A stretch of 64,000 bases of DNA from Bacillota bacterium (GTDB lineage Bacteria; Bacillota; Clostridia; Christensenellales; Christensenellaceae): assembly GCA_023408315.1 (NCBI GenBank), contig JAEYKI010000024.1:62001-126000 (forward strand), read 5' to 3'. Below are positions 26,833 through 35,370 of the stretch, one piece after another. The position numbers and the translations under genes were made by a program. How positions within the stretch are numbered: position 1 is the first letter of the stretch; each line of letters starts with the position of its first letter. The notes under the pieces are model-generated. The model saw nothing but the letters and a program-made list of their open reading frames with translations, was not told where the DNA came from and did not search any database.

Positions 26833-27950
26833 CGGGTTTATATTACGCCGCCTGCGCGTTTGGGCTGGAAGCTGTAGTATCGCGTGAACTGGAGCAGCTT
26901 GGCATCCAGGTGGAAAAAACGCAGGACGCAAGAGTATATTTCAGGGCGGATGAGACGGGCCTGGCGCTGGCGAACATCTGCACGCGCAGCGCAGACCGCA
27001 TTTATATGGTTCTATCCGAATTTCCCGCCTATACGTTTGACGAACTGTTTGAAGGCGTAAAGGCGATTCATTTTGGCTCCATCATTCCCTCCAGAGCAGG
27101 CATTCCGGTGGCCGGAGACGCAGTTAAATCCAGCCTTGGAAGCGTATCGGACGTGCAGGCGGTTACTAAAAAAGCCGTGATAGAAAGCATGCGGCGTACC
27201 TACGGCAACATCGTGTTTGAGGAAAGCAAAAGCGCGTTTCAGGTTTATGTTAGCATACTGCGCGATATGGTGACCGTATCCCTTAACACCAGCGGCGCGG
27301 GGCTGAACCGTAGGGGATACCGGGTTAAAACTTCCACGGCGCCCCTGAAGGAGACGCTTGCCGCTTCACTTTTGCAGATTGCCAGGTGGTATGCGCATCC
27401 GCTGTACGATCCCATGTGCGGCAGCGGCACCATTGCCGTGGAAGCGGCCATGATGGCGCGGAATATGATGCCCGGGGCCAGCCGAAACTTTGACGCGCAG
27501 CATTTTGGCGTGGAGTTCAAGCGCGCGTTCGACAGGGAAAAACAGCGTGCACAGGCTGGCGTGCGCAAGAGCGGCGTGCAGATATTCGCCTCGGATATTG
27601 ACAAGGACCAGGTGGAGCTTGCCAGATTTCACGCGGAACGCGCGGGTGTTTTACAGGACATCCGCTTTGCGCGCGCGGATGTGCGGGATTTTAAACCGGA
27701 GACCGAAAGCGCCTGCATAGTCACAAATCCTCCATATGCTCAGAGGATGGGCGAGCAGCAGGAAGTGGACAAGCTTTACCGGCTGATGGGCAAAGTGTTT
27801 TTTGGTAGGGCAGACAGCAAGGTGTTTGTGCTTACGGCGGATGACGCGTTTGAATCCAAGTTTGGCAGGCGTGCGGATAAAAAGAGGAAGCTGTATAACG
27901 GCAGCATCCGCTGCACGTTTTACCAATATTTTAAAAAACAAAATGATTAA
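26829..27950 (+). CDS. THUMP-domain class I RNA methyltransferase (YpsC/RlmL-like)
   Basis: 373 aa. N-terminal ferredoxin-like plus THUMP part (about 1-155), then a Rossmann methyltransferase: DPMCGSGTIAVEAAM near 196-210, the acidic motif FASDIDKDQVELA and the catalytic NPPYAQRMGE. NPPY marks N-methylation of a base exocyclic nitrogen; the family member RlmL/RlmK modifies 23S rRNA G2445. Overlaps the TPR gene by 4 bp. Confidence 0.9.
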   Translation: MTGLYYAACAFGLEAVVSRELEQLGIQVEKTQDARVYFRADETGLALANICTRSADRIYMVLSEFPAYTFDELFEGVKAIHFGSIIPSRAGIPVAGDAVKSSLGSVSDVQAVTKKAVIESMRRTYGNIVFEESKSAFQVYVSILRDMVTVSLNTSGAGLNRRGYRVKTSTAPLKETLAASLLQIARWYAHPLYDPMCGSGTIAVEAAMMARNMMPGASRNFDAQHFGVEFKRAFDREKQRAQAGVRKSGVQIFASDIDKDQVELARFHAERAGVLQDIRFARADVRDFKPETESACIVTNPPYAQRMGEQQEVDKLYRLMGKVFFGRADSKVFVLTADDAFESKFGRRADKKRKLYNGSIRCTFYQYFKKQND

Positions 27951-27976
27951 TGTTTGCTCGGGGGTGGAGGAAAACT

Positions 27977-28432
27977 ATGCGGAAAAAATGGATGCCGGTT
28001 TTAATGTTGTTATTGGCTTGCATGATTGCTTTGACGGCCTGCGCGGGAAACACCCGGTACGCTTCACTGACGGAGCTTTCAAAGGCCGTAGAGTTTGATG
28101 TGGTGAGTCCTGGCTATGTACCGGATGGGTATAAGGCGGCAGGGTATTTTGCGCAGGGAAAGAACATTGCGCAGGTTGTTTATGTAGACGGAGACAAGCA
28201 GCTGATCTTTGTGATGACCACCTCCAAAAAAGTGGAATGCGACCTGGGGCCGTTTGAAAAAACAAAACAGGTGACGGCTGGCGGCGTGCAGTTTACCATG
28301 AGCTTAACCGGCGGGCTTGTGCATCTTGCAGTAGCGCAAGAAGGCAAATACAACTACGCCATTTACTCCAAAACAGGCATATCGGAAGAGGTTGCCACGC
28401 AGATTGCGCAAGGGCTAAAAATTGGAGGATAG
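27977..28432 (+). CDS. Small lipoprotein, DUF4367-like
   Basis: 151 aa. Signal MRKKWMPVLMLLLACMIALTAC with lipobox LTAC. The mature part reads VVSPGYVPDGYKAAGYFAQGKNIAQVVYVDGDKQLIF, a pattern of DUF4367 extracytoplasmic domains. Start 27977 preceded by GGAGG 6 bp upstream; a GTG-extended frame overlapping the previous gene is unlikely. Last gene of the operon. Confidence 0.8.
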   Translation: MRKKWMPVLMLLLACMIALTACAGNTRYASLTELSKAVEFDVVSPGYVPDGYKAAGYFAQGKNIAQVVYVDGDKQLIFVMTTSKKVECDLGPFEKTKQVTAGGVQFTMSLTGGLVHLAVAQEGKYNYAIYSKTGISEEVATQIAQGLKIGG

Positions 28433-28498
28433 GTGAAGAATAAGCGCTTGTTCTCCTGCACAATTTTTTTTGGACTCAGAACAAATTTTCAAACAATC

Positions 28499-28527
28499 TT
28501 GTAATATATTTTTAAATATTGTATAAT
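28499..28527 (+). promoter_or_regulatory. Sigma-A promoter
   Basis: TTGTAA, 17 bp, TATAAT; drives the 128-aa gene starting at 28603. Confidence 0.75.
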
Positions 28528-28602
28528 TTAATTATACAGTTAGTTCCACCCTGTTTTTTTTGCACAATTTTTGGATTAAACTTTAATTTTGGAGCGGTTA
28601 AA

Positions 28603-28989
28603 ATGTCAAAAGTAAATTTGGAATGCGCTTATCCTTATCAAATGGATAACGTCGAAGACATGAAAAGAGCCCAAGAGTGGATTGGAAAAATTGTTCAATC
28701 AGCCGGACTGGAGGATGATCTTGTAAGCTACCGCTTTGACCTGACCGATCGGGCAAAAGAAGTGGAAGCGGGTAGCCTGGAAGCGCTTATCCAAAGAACG
28801 GACGGTAGGCAGGAGGTGCTTTTTGAATGCGTATATTGTTTTGTACGCAAACAAACAAGCGATCCTGCGCATACACGCATCGTTCTGTTCAGGGGGAAGG
28901 ACGGCATCCGCTGCCGGATAACCACGGAGCACAACGAGGCCGTGGAAAAAATACAGGCGGAAACAGAACAAAAAGCAAGAGAAAAATAA
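28603..28989 (+). CDS. Conserved-looking small soluble protein, unknown
   Basis: 128 aa, no signal peptide, mixed alpha/beta character. Starts MSKVNLECAYPYQMDN with GGAG 8 bp upstream. Short, charged C-terminal helix ends QAETEQKAREK. I do not recognise a family. Its own promoter and terminator make it a single-gene unit. Confidence 0.72.
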   Translation: MSKVNLECAYPYQMDNVEDMKRAQEWIGKIVQSAGLEDDLVSYRFDLTDRAKEVEAGSLEALIQRTDGRQEVLFECVYCFVRKQTSDPAHTRIVLFRGKDGIRCRITTEHNEAVEKIQAETEQKAREK

Positions 28990-29000
28990 AACATTTGAAA

Positions 29001-29027
29001 AAGAGCCGCAAATGCGGTTCTTTTTAA
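29001..29027. terminator. Bidirectional terminator
   Basis: AAGAGCCGCA / TGCGGTTCTT stem with 2-nt loop region, followed by TTTTT; convergent with the SMR gene. Confidence 0.82.
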
Positions 29028-29039
29028 GCTCTTTCGCAA

Positions 29040-29360
29040 TTAATTTGAAGATGCAAGTTTTAAACCCACTACTCCTGCAACGATGAACCCAATGAAAACG
29101 ATCCTGATTATATCCACGGGCTCTTTAAACAGTACGATTCCCAAAATAACGGTTCCAACCGTGCCTATTCCTGTCCAGATTGCATAGGCTGTACCCAAGG
29201 GAAAGCTTTTTAACGCCAGCGACAAGAAATAGAAGCTTGCTACCATGCCTGCTACGGTTAATATACTTGGTACAAGTTTTGAAAAACCTTCCGAGACCTT
29301 TAAACCTGTTGCCCATCCTACTTCAAAGAGCCCGGCAATTATCAACGCCAACCATTTCAT
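29040..29360 (-). CDS. gdx: Guanidinium exporter, SMR family (SugE/Gdx)
   Basis: 106 aa with four membrane helices. WATGLKVSEGFSKLVPS and FPLGTAYAIWTGIGTVGTVILGI match SugE/Gdx rather than EmrE; the essential Glu is E13 in GLFEVGWA. Gdx exports guanidinium in exchange for protons. AGGAG lies 10 bp before ATG 29360. Assignment is strengthened by the guanidine-I riboswitch directly upstream. Confidence 0.93.
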   Translation of the reverse strand: MKWLALIIAGLFEVGWATGLKVSEGFSKLVPSILTVAGMVASFYFLSLALKSFPLGTAYAIWTGIGTVGTVILGIVLFKEPVDIIRIVFIGFIVAGVVGLKLASSN

Positions 29361-29385
29361 AATTTTTAATCTCCTAACCATAAAT

Positions 29386-29426
29386 TAAAAAGCCATGGCA
29401 GATATAAAGAATATCTCCCAGGCTTT
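29386..29426 (-). terminator. Riboswitch expression-platform terminator
   Basis: Read leftward, AAAAGCCTGG plus the GAGATA/TATCT extension pairs with CCATGGCTTTTT and ends in a U-run. It shares bases with the 3' end of the aptamer, so guanidine binding would prevent it forming. Confidence 0.75.
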
Positions 29427-29516
29427 TATCCTTCCGTGCACACAGCAAGCCGTGCGTTTTATCTTGGACCAGACCAGTGTTAAATTTTAAACTGCGGAAC
29501 CCTATAAAACTTTCTC
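29410..29516 (-). ncRNA. Guanidine-I (ykkC) riboswitch
   Basis: Minus strand carries the conserved ykkC signatures in order: TAGGGTTCCGC, CTGGTCTGGTCCAAGA, CGCACGG, GTGCACGGAAGGATAAAAGCC and TGGGAGA. It precedes the Gdx exporter with a terminator-type expression platform. Binding of guanidinium is expected to turn the gene on. Confidence 0.95.
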
Positions 29517-29533
29517 TTATTTGATTGGCTTTA

Positions 29534-29563
29534 ATAATATCAAAAAAAAGCCAGGAAAGTCAA
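29534..29563 (-). promoter_or_regulatory. Promoter of guanidine riboswitch-gdx
   Basis: Minus strand TTGACT, 18 bp, TATTAT; transcription would begin just before the aptamer. Confidence 0.6.
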
Positions 29564-29651
29564 CAGAAATTTTATTGATCGGATACAGATACATGCGGTG
29601 CAGACGTGCGCCTCCGCGCCCGCTCAGGACTCCACTCTCTTTTATTAAATA

Positions 29652-29680
29652 AAAAAAATACCGTTTGACACGGCATTTTT
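29652..29680 (-). terminator. Terminator of tRNA-Thr
   Basis: Leftward AAATGCCG / CGGTATTTT stem with a long U-run just after the tRNA 3' end. Confidence 0.75.
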
Positions 29681-29682
29681 CT

Positions 29683-29758
29683 TGGAGCCAACGAGGGGAT
29701 TCGAACCCCTGACCTGCTAATTACGAATCAGCTGCGCTGCCGACTGTGCCACGTTGGC
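29683..29758 (-). tRNA. tRNA-Thr (anticodon CGU)
   Basis: 76 nt including encoded CCA. Acceptor GCCAACG/CGTTGGC; anticodon arm GCTGA-TTCGTAA-TTAGC with anticodon CGU (codon ACG) and one G-U pair; T arm AGGGG-TTCGAAT-CCCCT; discriminator U. Confidence 0.94.
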
Positions 29759-30164
29759 TTGCATAATCAGCAAAAAATATTATATCAGCAGCCCATATAA
29801 AAATCAATAATATTTTATTTATGGTGAAGGGAATTGTTCCTTCTGTTCTATAACGCATTGATTTTTTTATAAAGATGATACGGCTTTGCATTTGTTTTAT
29901 GTTAGAATAATCATTGATTCGTTTATGAACAATGTTTAAACGGCCTTTTTTTAGACATAATTATGTGATACTATAATTTGGTAAAATAATAAATAGAATG
30001 CTATGATCAGGATAAAATGGATTTTTCAGTTGTAGGCACGGGATTAAACAGATATTAATGCAAATTTGGAAAAAACGGTAACGGCATGGCGATTAGTGAG
30101 CTGCTTTTGATGATAAATTGCTGAAAGTTGGTATTATTAAGAAGTAGTATAAAAAGGGTGAGTT
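29759..30164. other. Intergenic region upstream of secA-like gene
   Basis: 406 AT-rich bases without a convincing gene. It holds a 12-bp palindrome ACATAATTATGT (29955-29966) next to TATAAT (29972-29977), a candidate regulated promoter for the downstream gene with a leader near 180 nt. I see no known RNA motif in the leader. Confidence 0.5.
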
Positions 30165-32507
30165 ATGGTAAACAGAAGAAATATAGATGCAAATTTAAAG
30201 CCATTTAAAAAGATTCTGGCGGAGATTAAACAATACGATTTTTCAGAAAAGACGGACGGGGAGATTAAAGAAATCTCCCAGACCCTGCAAAAACGCGCGC
30301 AGGAGGGGGCAAGCAAAGAAGGCCTGCTGCCGGAGGGATTTGCGGTGGTGTACGAGGCTGTTCGGCGTACGCTACAATTAACGCCTTTTGATGTGCAGCT
30401 AATAGCTGCTGCCGCTATGGCGCAGGGACGCATTGTGGAGCTGCCCACTGGCGAGGGAAAAACGCTGGTGGCGGTATTTACAGCGTATCTGGGCGGGCTT
30501 TTTGGGCGCGGTGTGCACGTACTCACGTTTAACGATTATCTGGCCAAGCGTGACGCGCAGTGGATGGGCCCGGTGTACAAATTTCTTGGACTGAAGGCCG
30601 CCCATATAGGCGAGCTGATGACAGCGGAGCAGCGGAAGGCCGCATATGCGGCAGACGTAACATATGTAACTGCAAAGGAAGCGGGTTTTGATTATTTGCG
30701 CGCGTTCCTGGCGTTTGATGAAAAGGAAGTTGCCCAGCGGCCGTTTTATATGGCGGTTATAGATGAAGCGGATTCGATACTGATAGACGAGGCCCGCATT
30801 CCTCTGGTGATTGCGGGAGATTTGCCCGCATATGTGGAGATTGAAAAAAAGATATTCGAGGCGGTAGCCGGGCTTCAAAAAGACGTTGATTTTTTGGTGG
30901 ACGAATATGCGGACAACATATACCTGACCGAAAAAGGCATAGCGGCGGTAGAAGGCTTTTTGGGTATAAAAAACCTGTACGATGCGGAGAACATTGGCGT
31001 GCAGACCCGCGTAAACCTGATTTTGCAGGCGGAGTTCCTGTTAAAAAAAGATGTGGATTATATTGTACGGGGCGGCGAAGTGTTGCTGGTGGACGAATAT
31101 ACGGGCCGCATTATGAAAAACAGGCAGTGGCCGGATGGCCTGCAGGCGGCGGTGGAGATTAAGGAGGGGCTTGTTCCCAAAACCCAGGGCGTTGTGATGA
31201 ACCGCATTACCCTCCAGAATTTTTTGCAGTTTTACCCCAAGCTTTGCGGCATGACGGGAACAGCATGCGCTTCCGGCCCTGAGTTTTTTGAGTTTTATGA
31301 TAAAATTGTAACGCCTGTGCCGCCGCACAAACTCTGCGTCCGCCGGGACTGCCCGGATGTGATTTTTTCCAATAAAACCGCAAAGACGCAAGCAATTGCG
31401 GAGGAGATTAAAAACACGCATCTAACGGGCAGGCCTGTGCTGGTGGGCACCGCCAGTATAGAGGAATCCGAAAAACTGGCCGAGATGCTGCGGCCGCATA
31501 TCCCAAACCTGGCCGTGCTGAATGCGAAGAATGACGAAATGGAAGCGGAGATCATTGCCGGGGCAGGCAAATTAAACGCAGTCACCATATCCACTAATAT
31601 GGCTGGCCGTGGCGTGGACATCCGCCTGGGCGGAGGCGATTTGCAGGAATACAAGCAGGTTTGCGCCCTGGGCGGGTTGTATGTGATTGGCACAAACCGC
31701 TATGAAAGCGTACGCATAGACAGCCAGCTCCGCGGACGGTCTGGCAGGCAGGGGGACCCTGGCGAGAGCCGGTTTTTTGTCAGCTTGCAGGACGATATGA
31801 TTGTGAAATACCGTGTGGACGAACAGTTGCCCGAACGCTACAAGGATTTAAAAATGGCGGGCGCTATCGGCAATCCCGCCATCAACAAAGCGATTGAGCG
31901 GACGCAGCGCGTGGTGGAAGGCCGGACTTTGGATGGCAAGATTACCCTGGCCAAGTATGCCGCCATTCCGGAGGACCAGAGAAGACTTGTACACACCATG
32001 CGGCAGGATGTATTGTTTGAGAATAAAGAGTTATCCGTGCTGGAAGAACTTGCGCCGGAGAAACGCGGCAGCATACTGGAAAGAGTCCCGGAGCAGGAAT
32101 TTTTAAACGCGCAGAAGCTTATCGCCCTGTTTGCGATCAACAAATGCTGGGCGGATTATCTGCTGTTTACGGAGAGCGTGCAAGACGAGATACGGATGGT
32201 GAGCAGCGTTGGGGCGGACCCGCTGGTGCATTATAACCGAAAACTGATTGACGGGTTTGAGGAACTGGAAGAGAACATACGCAAAGAGATACTGGCCATA
32301 TGGAGCGCGGCCGTGATTAAAGACGGCCATATTGACCTGAACCGCATGGGCGTGCGCGGGCCGTCTTCCACTCGGACGTATATGGTGCACGACGGCACGG
32401 AGCAGATTACTGTAAATGCGATTGCCTCCGGCATGGTAAACGCGCCGCTTTATCTGTTTTATCTGCTGGTGGAGTATTTCAAGAGGGGAAGAAAAATGCG
32501 GCAGTAA
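30165..32507 (+). CDS. SecA-like translocase ATPase (accessory SecA2 type)
   Basis: 780 aa. SecA motor with PFDVQLIAAAAMAQGRI, Walker A LPTGEGKTLVA (93-103), DEAD-like VIDEADSILIDEAR, and the second RecA domain with STNMAGRGVDIRLGG and QLRGRSGRQGDPGES. Canonical SecA is 830-900 aa with a C-terminal zinc motif; here the protein ends VEYFKRGRKMRQ with no Cys cluster. The GMVL/KTGEGKT segments usual in housekeeping SecA read AAAMAQ/PTGEGKT here, favouring an accessory paralogue. AGGGTGAG precedes the ATG. Confidence 0.88.
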   Translation: MVNRRNIDANLKPFKKILAEIKQYDFSEKTDGEIKEISQTLQKRAQEGASKEGLLPEGFAVVYEAVRRTLQLTPFDVQLIAAAAMAQGRIVELPTGEGKTLVAVFTAYLGGLFGRGVHVLTFNDYLAKRDAQWMGPVYKFLGLKAAHIGELMTAEQRKAAYAADVTYVTAKEAGFDYLRAFLAFDEKEVAQRPFYMAVIDEADSILIDEARIPLVIAGDLPAYVEIEKKIFEAVAGLQKDVDFLVDEYADNIYLTEKGIAAVEGFLGIKNLYDAENIGVQTRVNLILQAEFLLKKDVDYIVRGGEVLLVDEYTGRIMKNRQWPDGLQAAVEIKEGLVPKTQGVVMNRITLQNFLQFYPKLCGMTGTACASGPEFFEFYDKIVTPVPPHKLCVRRDCPDVIFSNKTAKTQAIAEEIKNTHLTGRPVLVGTASIEESEKLAEMLRPHIPNLAVLNAKNDEMEAEIIAGAGKLNAVTISTNMAGRGVDIRLGGGDLQEYKQVCALGGLYVIGTNRYESVRIDSQLRGRSGRQGDPGESRFFVSLQDDMIVKYRVDEQLPERYKDLKMAGAIGNPAINKAIERTQRVVEGRTLDGKITLAKYAAIPEDQRRLVHTMRQDVLFENKELSVLEELAPEKRGSILERVPEQEFLNAQKLIALFAINKCWADYLLFTESVQDEIRMVSSVGADPLVHYNRKLIDGFEELEENIRKEILAIWSAAVIKDGHIDLNRMGVRGPSSTRTYMVHDGTEQITVNAIASGMVNAPLYLFYLLVEYFKRGRKMRQ

Positions 32508-32741
32508 TTGTTTTTGCATGGGTAGGGCTGATAGCAACAGTGAATTTTACAACGGCAACCGGTGTGTGACGGCGCATCCATTGTCATCCGGCAGCAGTTT
32601 TTGCCTACAACCAGGGAATTTAACTGCTACAGGGTTACGACAACTGCACAGCCTTGCGCTGTAACCGGAGCCAAGGATAGATTTTACCGCAATAACGGCC
32701 GCCACCACCCAATCGCTCAATCCGGATGAGATAAGCAGGCG

Positions 32742-33176
32742 TTAGGACTGTTTGTTTTTGTAAAGGATTTTTACAAGGCAGTAATACAGGGGGACCGTGA
32801 GAAATATCAGCCATGCATACCTGAACCCCGGAGCTCCAAAGCCTATCAGAATAAAAATAATAAAAGCAACGATTGGATATGGAAACATAAGCCAGGGGTT
32901 TTTATTGTTGTCTCCATCTTCTGGTTTGACGTCTCCGTCCAGGTTCTCTTTTTTGAGAAGGATTTCGGGTTGCTCGTCTGTTTTTAAAAGATCGTCCAGT
33001 GAAATACTGTACAGTCTTGCCAGGCTGATCAGGTTGTCCGTATCCGGGCTGGCTTCGGCGCGTTCCCATTTGGAAACTGCCTGACGACTGATACCAAGCT
33101 TTTCCGCCAGTTCTTCCTGGGACAGGTTATGCTGCTTGCGGAGCTGTACCAGCCTGCTTGCAATTTCAAGGTTCAT
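32742..33176 (-). CDS. XRE regulator with C-terminal membrane hairpin
   Basis: 144 aa. The N-terminal Cro/CI-type HTH is clear: LVQLRKQHNLSQEELAEKLGISRQAVSKWERAEASPD. The end has two hydrophobic segments (LMFPYPIVAFIIFILIGFG and YAWLIFLTVPLYYCLV), so the regulator is probably membrane-tethered. AAAGGAG precedes the ATG. A CGCAAC/GTTGCG repeat upstream may be its operator. Confidence 0.88.
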   Translation of the reverse strand: MNLEIASRLVQLRKQHNLSQEELAEKLGISRQAVSKWERAEASPDTDNLISLARLYSISLDDLLKTDEQPEILLKKENLDGDVKPEDGDNNKNPWLMFPYPIVAFIIFILIGFGAPGFRYAWLIFLTVPLYYCLVKILYKNKQS

Positions 33177-33276
33177 AGGGTTCTCCTTTACATTTTTTTG
33201 CCTGCATCAGGCGCTTTACATCCTTAGTATAAGGCCGGGGCGTCCGGTTGCGCTACCAATTCTGGCTTTCAATTTT

Positions 33277-33293
33277 CGCAACTTTTGGTTGCG
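33277..33293. promoter_or_regulatory. Candidate XRE operator
   Basis: CGCAAC-TTTTG-GTTGCG, a perfect 6-bp inverted repeat about 100 bp upstream of the XRE start codon, with a further GTTGCGC at 33247. Confidence 0.5.
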
Positions 33294-33486
33294 CCGTCAG
33301 TTTTTTTGCGCAAGCCGTAATTTCAGGAGCGCCTGTAAGATTAACTTTTACAGATTTCAAGGTGCATGCTTTATTGGCCCGATAATTAAATAAATCATAA
33401 TTAAATGTTAATGCTACATTAAAATTAAATGTTTTTTGATTATTTTAATATGAAAAGCGTTACAAGTAAAGGCATGGCTTATGTAA

Positions 33487-33502
33487 GGGGCATTGCGCCC
33501 CT
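33487..33502 (-). terminator. Candidate terminator of Cys/Trp-rich mini-gene
   Basis: GGGGC/GCCCC stem 40 bp past the mini-gene stop; U-run is weak in the leftward direction. Confidence 0.45.
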
Positions 33503-33540
33503 GTTTATTTAATATGCGGCATTGTATTTAAAAGCGCGGT

Positions 33541-33642
33541 TTACCACCAACCGCGGCATCCGCAGCGCCACCTGCGGCAGGGGCATCCGCAGCCCCATCG
33601 GGCACAACGGAAGCAACCGCAAGGCCAGCCCCAACCAATCAT
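33541..33642 (-). CDS. 33-aa Cys/Gly/Trp/Arg-rich mini-protein
   Basis: Starts MIGWGWPCGCFRCARWGCG and ends CGCRGWW: 8 Cys and 7 Trp in 33 residues, mostly in GC or CGC repeats. GGGAGGAGG lies 7 bp before the ATG, which is strong support for so short a gene. Composition resembles small cross-linkable spore coat peptides. A similar peptide is encoded at 59702-59809. Family not identified. Confidence 0.68.
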   Translation of the reverse strand: MIGWGWPCGCFRCARWGCGCPCRRWRCGCRGWW

Positions 33643-33716
33643 CTGGATTACCTCCTCCCGGATATATCTGTACTGTATAGTATTCACAAATACAGGGCCT
33701 TGTGCGCAAAAAACAA

Positions 33717-33746
33717 CGAAAACATGCTTTTTTAGGCATGTTTTCG
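33717..33746. terminator. Perfect 11-bp hairpin, likely terminator
   Basis: CGAAAACATGC / GCATGTTTTCG with 8-nt loop downstream of the DUF1540 gene; T-rich sequence follows on the minus strand. Confidence 0.55.
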
Positions 33747-33831
33747 CTGTATCAGTGATAAAAAATTTAAAATTTTATTCTTTGCCTTTTGTTATAAAAC
33801 GGTCAAAGACGGATGCGCTCCCGCGAATGCA

Positions 33832-34002
33832 CTACATTTGCTGCTTAACTTCAAAAGACTGGCAGTCTGTACATTCCACTCCGGTGGGATTTTGCTCGTG
33901 CGTTCCTACCTTTATGTGGTCCAGACTGCAATAATCCTGAGATTGAGCGTGATATTTACATTGCTGTACCGAGCATCCAATGCTTTGGTTTGCTTTATCC
34001 AT
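33832..34002 (-). CDS. DUF1540 small Cys protein
   Basis: 56 aa. The spacing CSVQQCKYH...YCSLDHIKVG...GVECTDCQSFEV matches DUF1540, a Cys-rich family widespread in clostridial spore formers and probably metal-binding. GGAGGTG lies 7 bp before ATG 34002; a frame five codons longer lacks support. Single gene with hairpin downstream. Confidence 0.87.
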   Translation of the reverse strand: MDKANQSIGCSVQQCKYHAQSQDYCSLDHIKVGTHEQNPTGVECTDCQSFEVKQQM

Positions 34003-34148
34003 ATATGTCACCTCCAAATTGCGTTTGAGTTTAGTGTTATCTGCGGAGGTATGTTTTATACAACGTTCGCTTGCATTTGAAAGGCAAAAAAATCAAAAAT
34101 TTCGTTGCTTAAAAAACAGAATATAAATCCGAATGGCTTTGCCGTCTT

Positions 34149-34925
34149 TCATCCCGCCCTGAATACGTCTATTGTGACATATGCAGACTGGCCCCCCGCA
34201 TATGAGATGTTGCAGGAGAAGCCCTGGTCCTGCCAGGATGTGCTTGCGCCGTTTTGTGATGTTGTTTGCTTGAAGCCCTGTTTGGACGCGTATTTTTGGT
34301 AGTGCTGCAAAAATTCCTGTTGACCTGCGCCTGTTGAATATACGGTGATATAATGAATGGTTTTGTTTCCGTAATACTGCTCCTGATACGTTGTTTCCTG
34401 TTTGGACCGCACGCCAAACTCGTCCACCAGGCCGGAAGGGTATGCGCTGAAATAAGGATTGGCCCCGCCGTTGTCTTTGGAACCCAGGCTGAGGTATACG
34501 GTGATGGTATTTCCGTTGTCTAAAAAGCTGATATCAACGCCGGATGAACCTGTTTTTCCAGTGATGAAATCCATCGCCGCACTGTCGTCTTCCCCGGAAC
34601 TGACGGAAGGAGCAGGCGTAGCGCTGTTTTCTGTAAGCAGGCTCAGGTAATATTTGTACAGCTCCTGCTGAGTCGCCGCTGATTCATAGATGACCGTATA
34701 CGCTTCCCTGCCCACAACAGACATATCGTTTGCATAGGTGCTAAAGCCGGTTGAGAGCAGCTTATACGGCTGATACAGTGGCAAAACATCCTGCGGATAC
34801 GACGAAAGCAGCGGCAAGGTGGTTTGCGGCTGCTCTTCTGCCGCAGCGGGGCCGGCAGGCTGACTGCAGGAAAGCGCCGTTAACGCAAATACACATACAA
34901 GTACAATCAGCAAAAGCTTTTTCAT
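34149..34925 (-). CDS. Putative lipoprotein
   Basis: 258 aa. Signal MKKLLLIVLVCVFALTALSC with lipobox ALSC. After a short Pro/Ala/Glu linker it contains two repeats of similar strand-helix pattern (YPQDVLPLYQPYKLLSTGFST... and YPSGLVDEFGVRSKQETTYQ), each near 100 residues. Family not recognised. GGAG precedes the ATG. It follows a zinc-ribbon gene by 12 bp and is probably co-transcribed with it. Confidence 0.8.
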   Translation of the reverse strand: MKKLLLIVLVCVFALTALSCSQPAGPAAAEEQPQTTLPLLSSYPQDVLPLYQPYKLLSTGFSTYANDMSVVGREAYTVIYESAATQQELYKYYLSLLTENSATPAPSVSSGEDDSAAMDFITGKTGSSGVDISFLDNGNTITVYLSLGSKDNGGANPYFSAYPSGLVDEFGVRSKQETTYQEQYYGNKTIHYITVYSTGAGQQEFLQHYQKYASKQGFKQTTSQNGASTSWQDQGFSCNISYAGGQSAYVTIDVFRAG

Positions 34926-34937
34926 TACTATCTCCGT

Positions 34938-35108
34938 TTATTCCTCCGGCATTTGATTCGCATTGCCGTCCAATTGAGCGATCATCACGGTGTTGCAATG
35001 CGGGCATATGGTCATTCCGCCTATTTGTGCGGTGTTGACCACGAATTTTTTACCGCATGCGGTGCAGGTGATTTCCGCCGTAATATCGTCCGATACGTGA
35101 CTGCTCAT
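34938..35108 (-). CDS. 56-aa zinc-ribbon protein
   Basis: Two CxxC pairs about 17 residues apart (ITCTACGKKF and TICPHCNTVM) form a zinc ribbon, otherwise hydrophilic ends. AAGGCGG lies 8 bp before the ATG. The stop is 12 bp before the lipoprotein start, same strand. Such ribbons often act as nucleic-acid or protein adaptors; role unknown. Confidence 0.72.
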   Translation of the reverse strand: MSSHVSDDITAEITCTACGKKFVVNTAQIGGMTICPHCNTVMIAQLDGNANQMPEE

Positions 35109-35370
35109 AAAATTGCCGCCTTCCGTTTTAAGTGCTTTTATTTTTTGAAACCTGCCAACTACAGCGTCAGCATGTCGCTGTATCTGGAGTTGCCCATAGA
35201 ATCTGCACCTTTTGCATGTATTATACCATATACAGGCAGAGGAAAGAAATGAATAAAGCGTAACAATTCGGACAGCCGCATTTTGGCAATTAGATTTGTG
35301 TTTTAACGTTCCGCGCGCCTAAAAAGTGTTATAATAAAAAAAAATAATTTTTTACTATGGGAGAATAGTA

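Larger units (their letters stand above)
33177..33540. other. Intergenic region between XRE gene and mini-protein gene
   Basis: 364 bases without a convincing gene. Contents: the CGCAAC repeat (33277-33293), an extra GTTGCGC half site at 33247, an AT-rich stretch 33385-33460, and a GC stem that could end the leftward mini-gene (33487-33502). Confidence 0.5.

Noticed and set aside
32508..32741. Open minus-strand frame of about 58 codons with several Cys, downstream of the secA-like gene
   Set aside because: It has no ATG/GTG start with ribosome binding site, no matching promoter, and composition is not clearly coding; possibly a remnant only.
33509..33739. 76-codon minus-strand frame over the mini-protein locus
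   Set aside because: It reads another frame without a ribosome binding site; the Cys/Trp-rich frame with GGGAGGAGG is the better gene.
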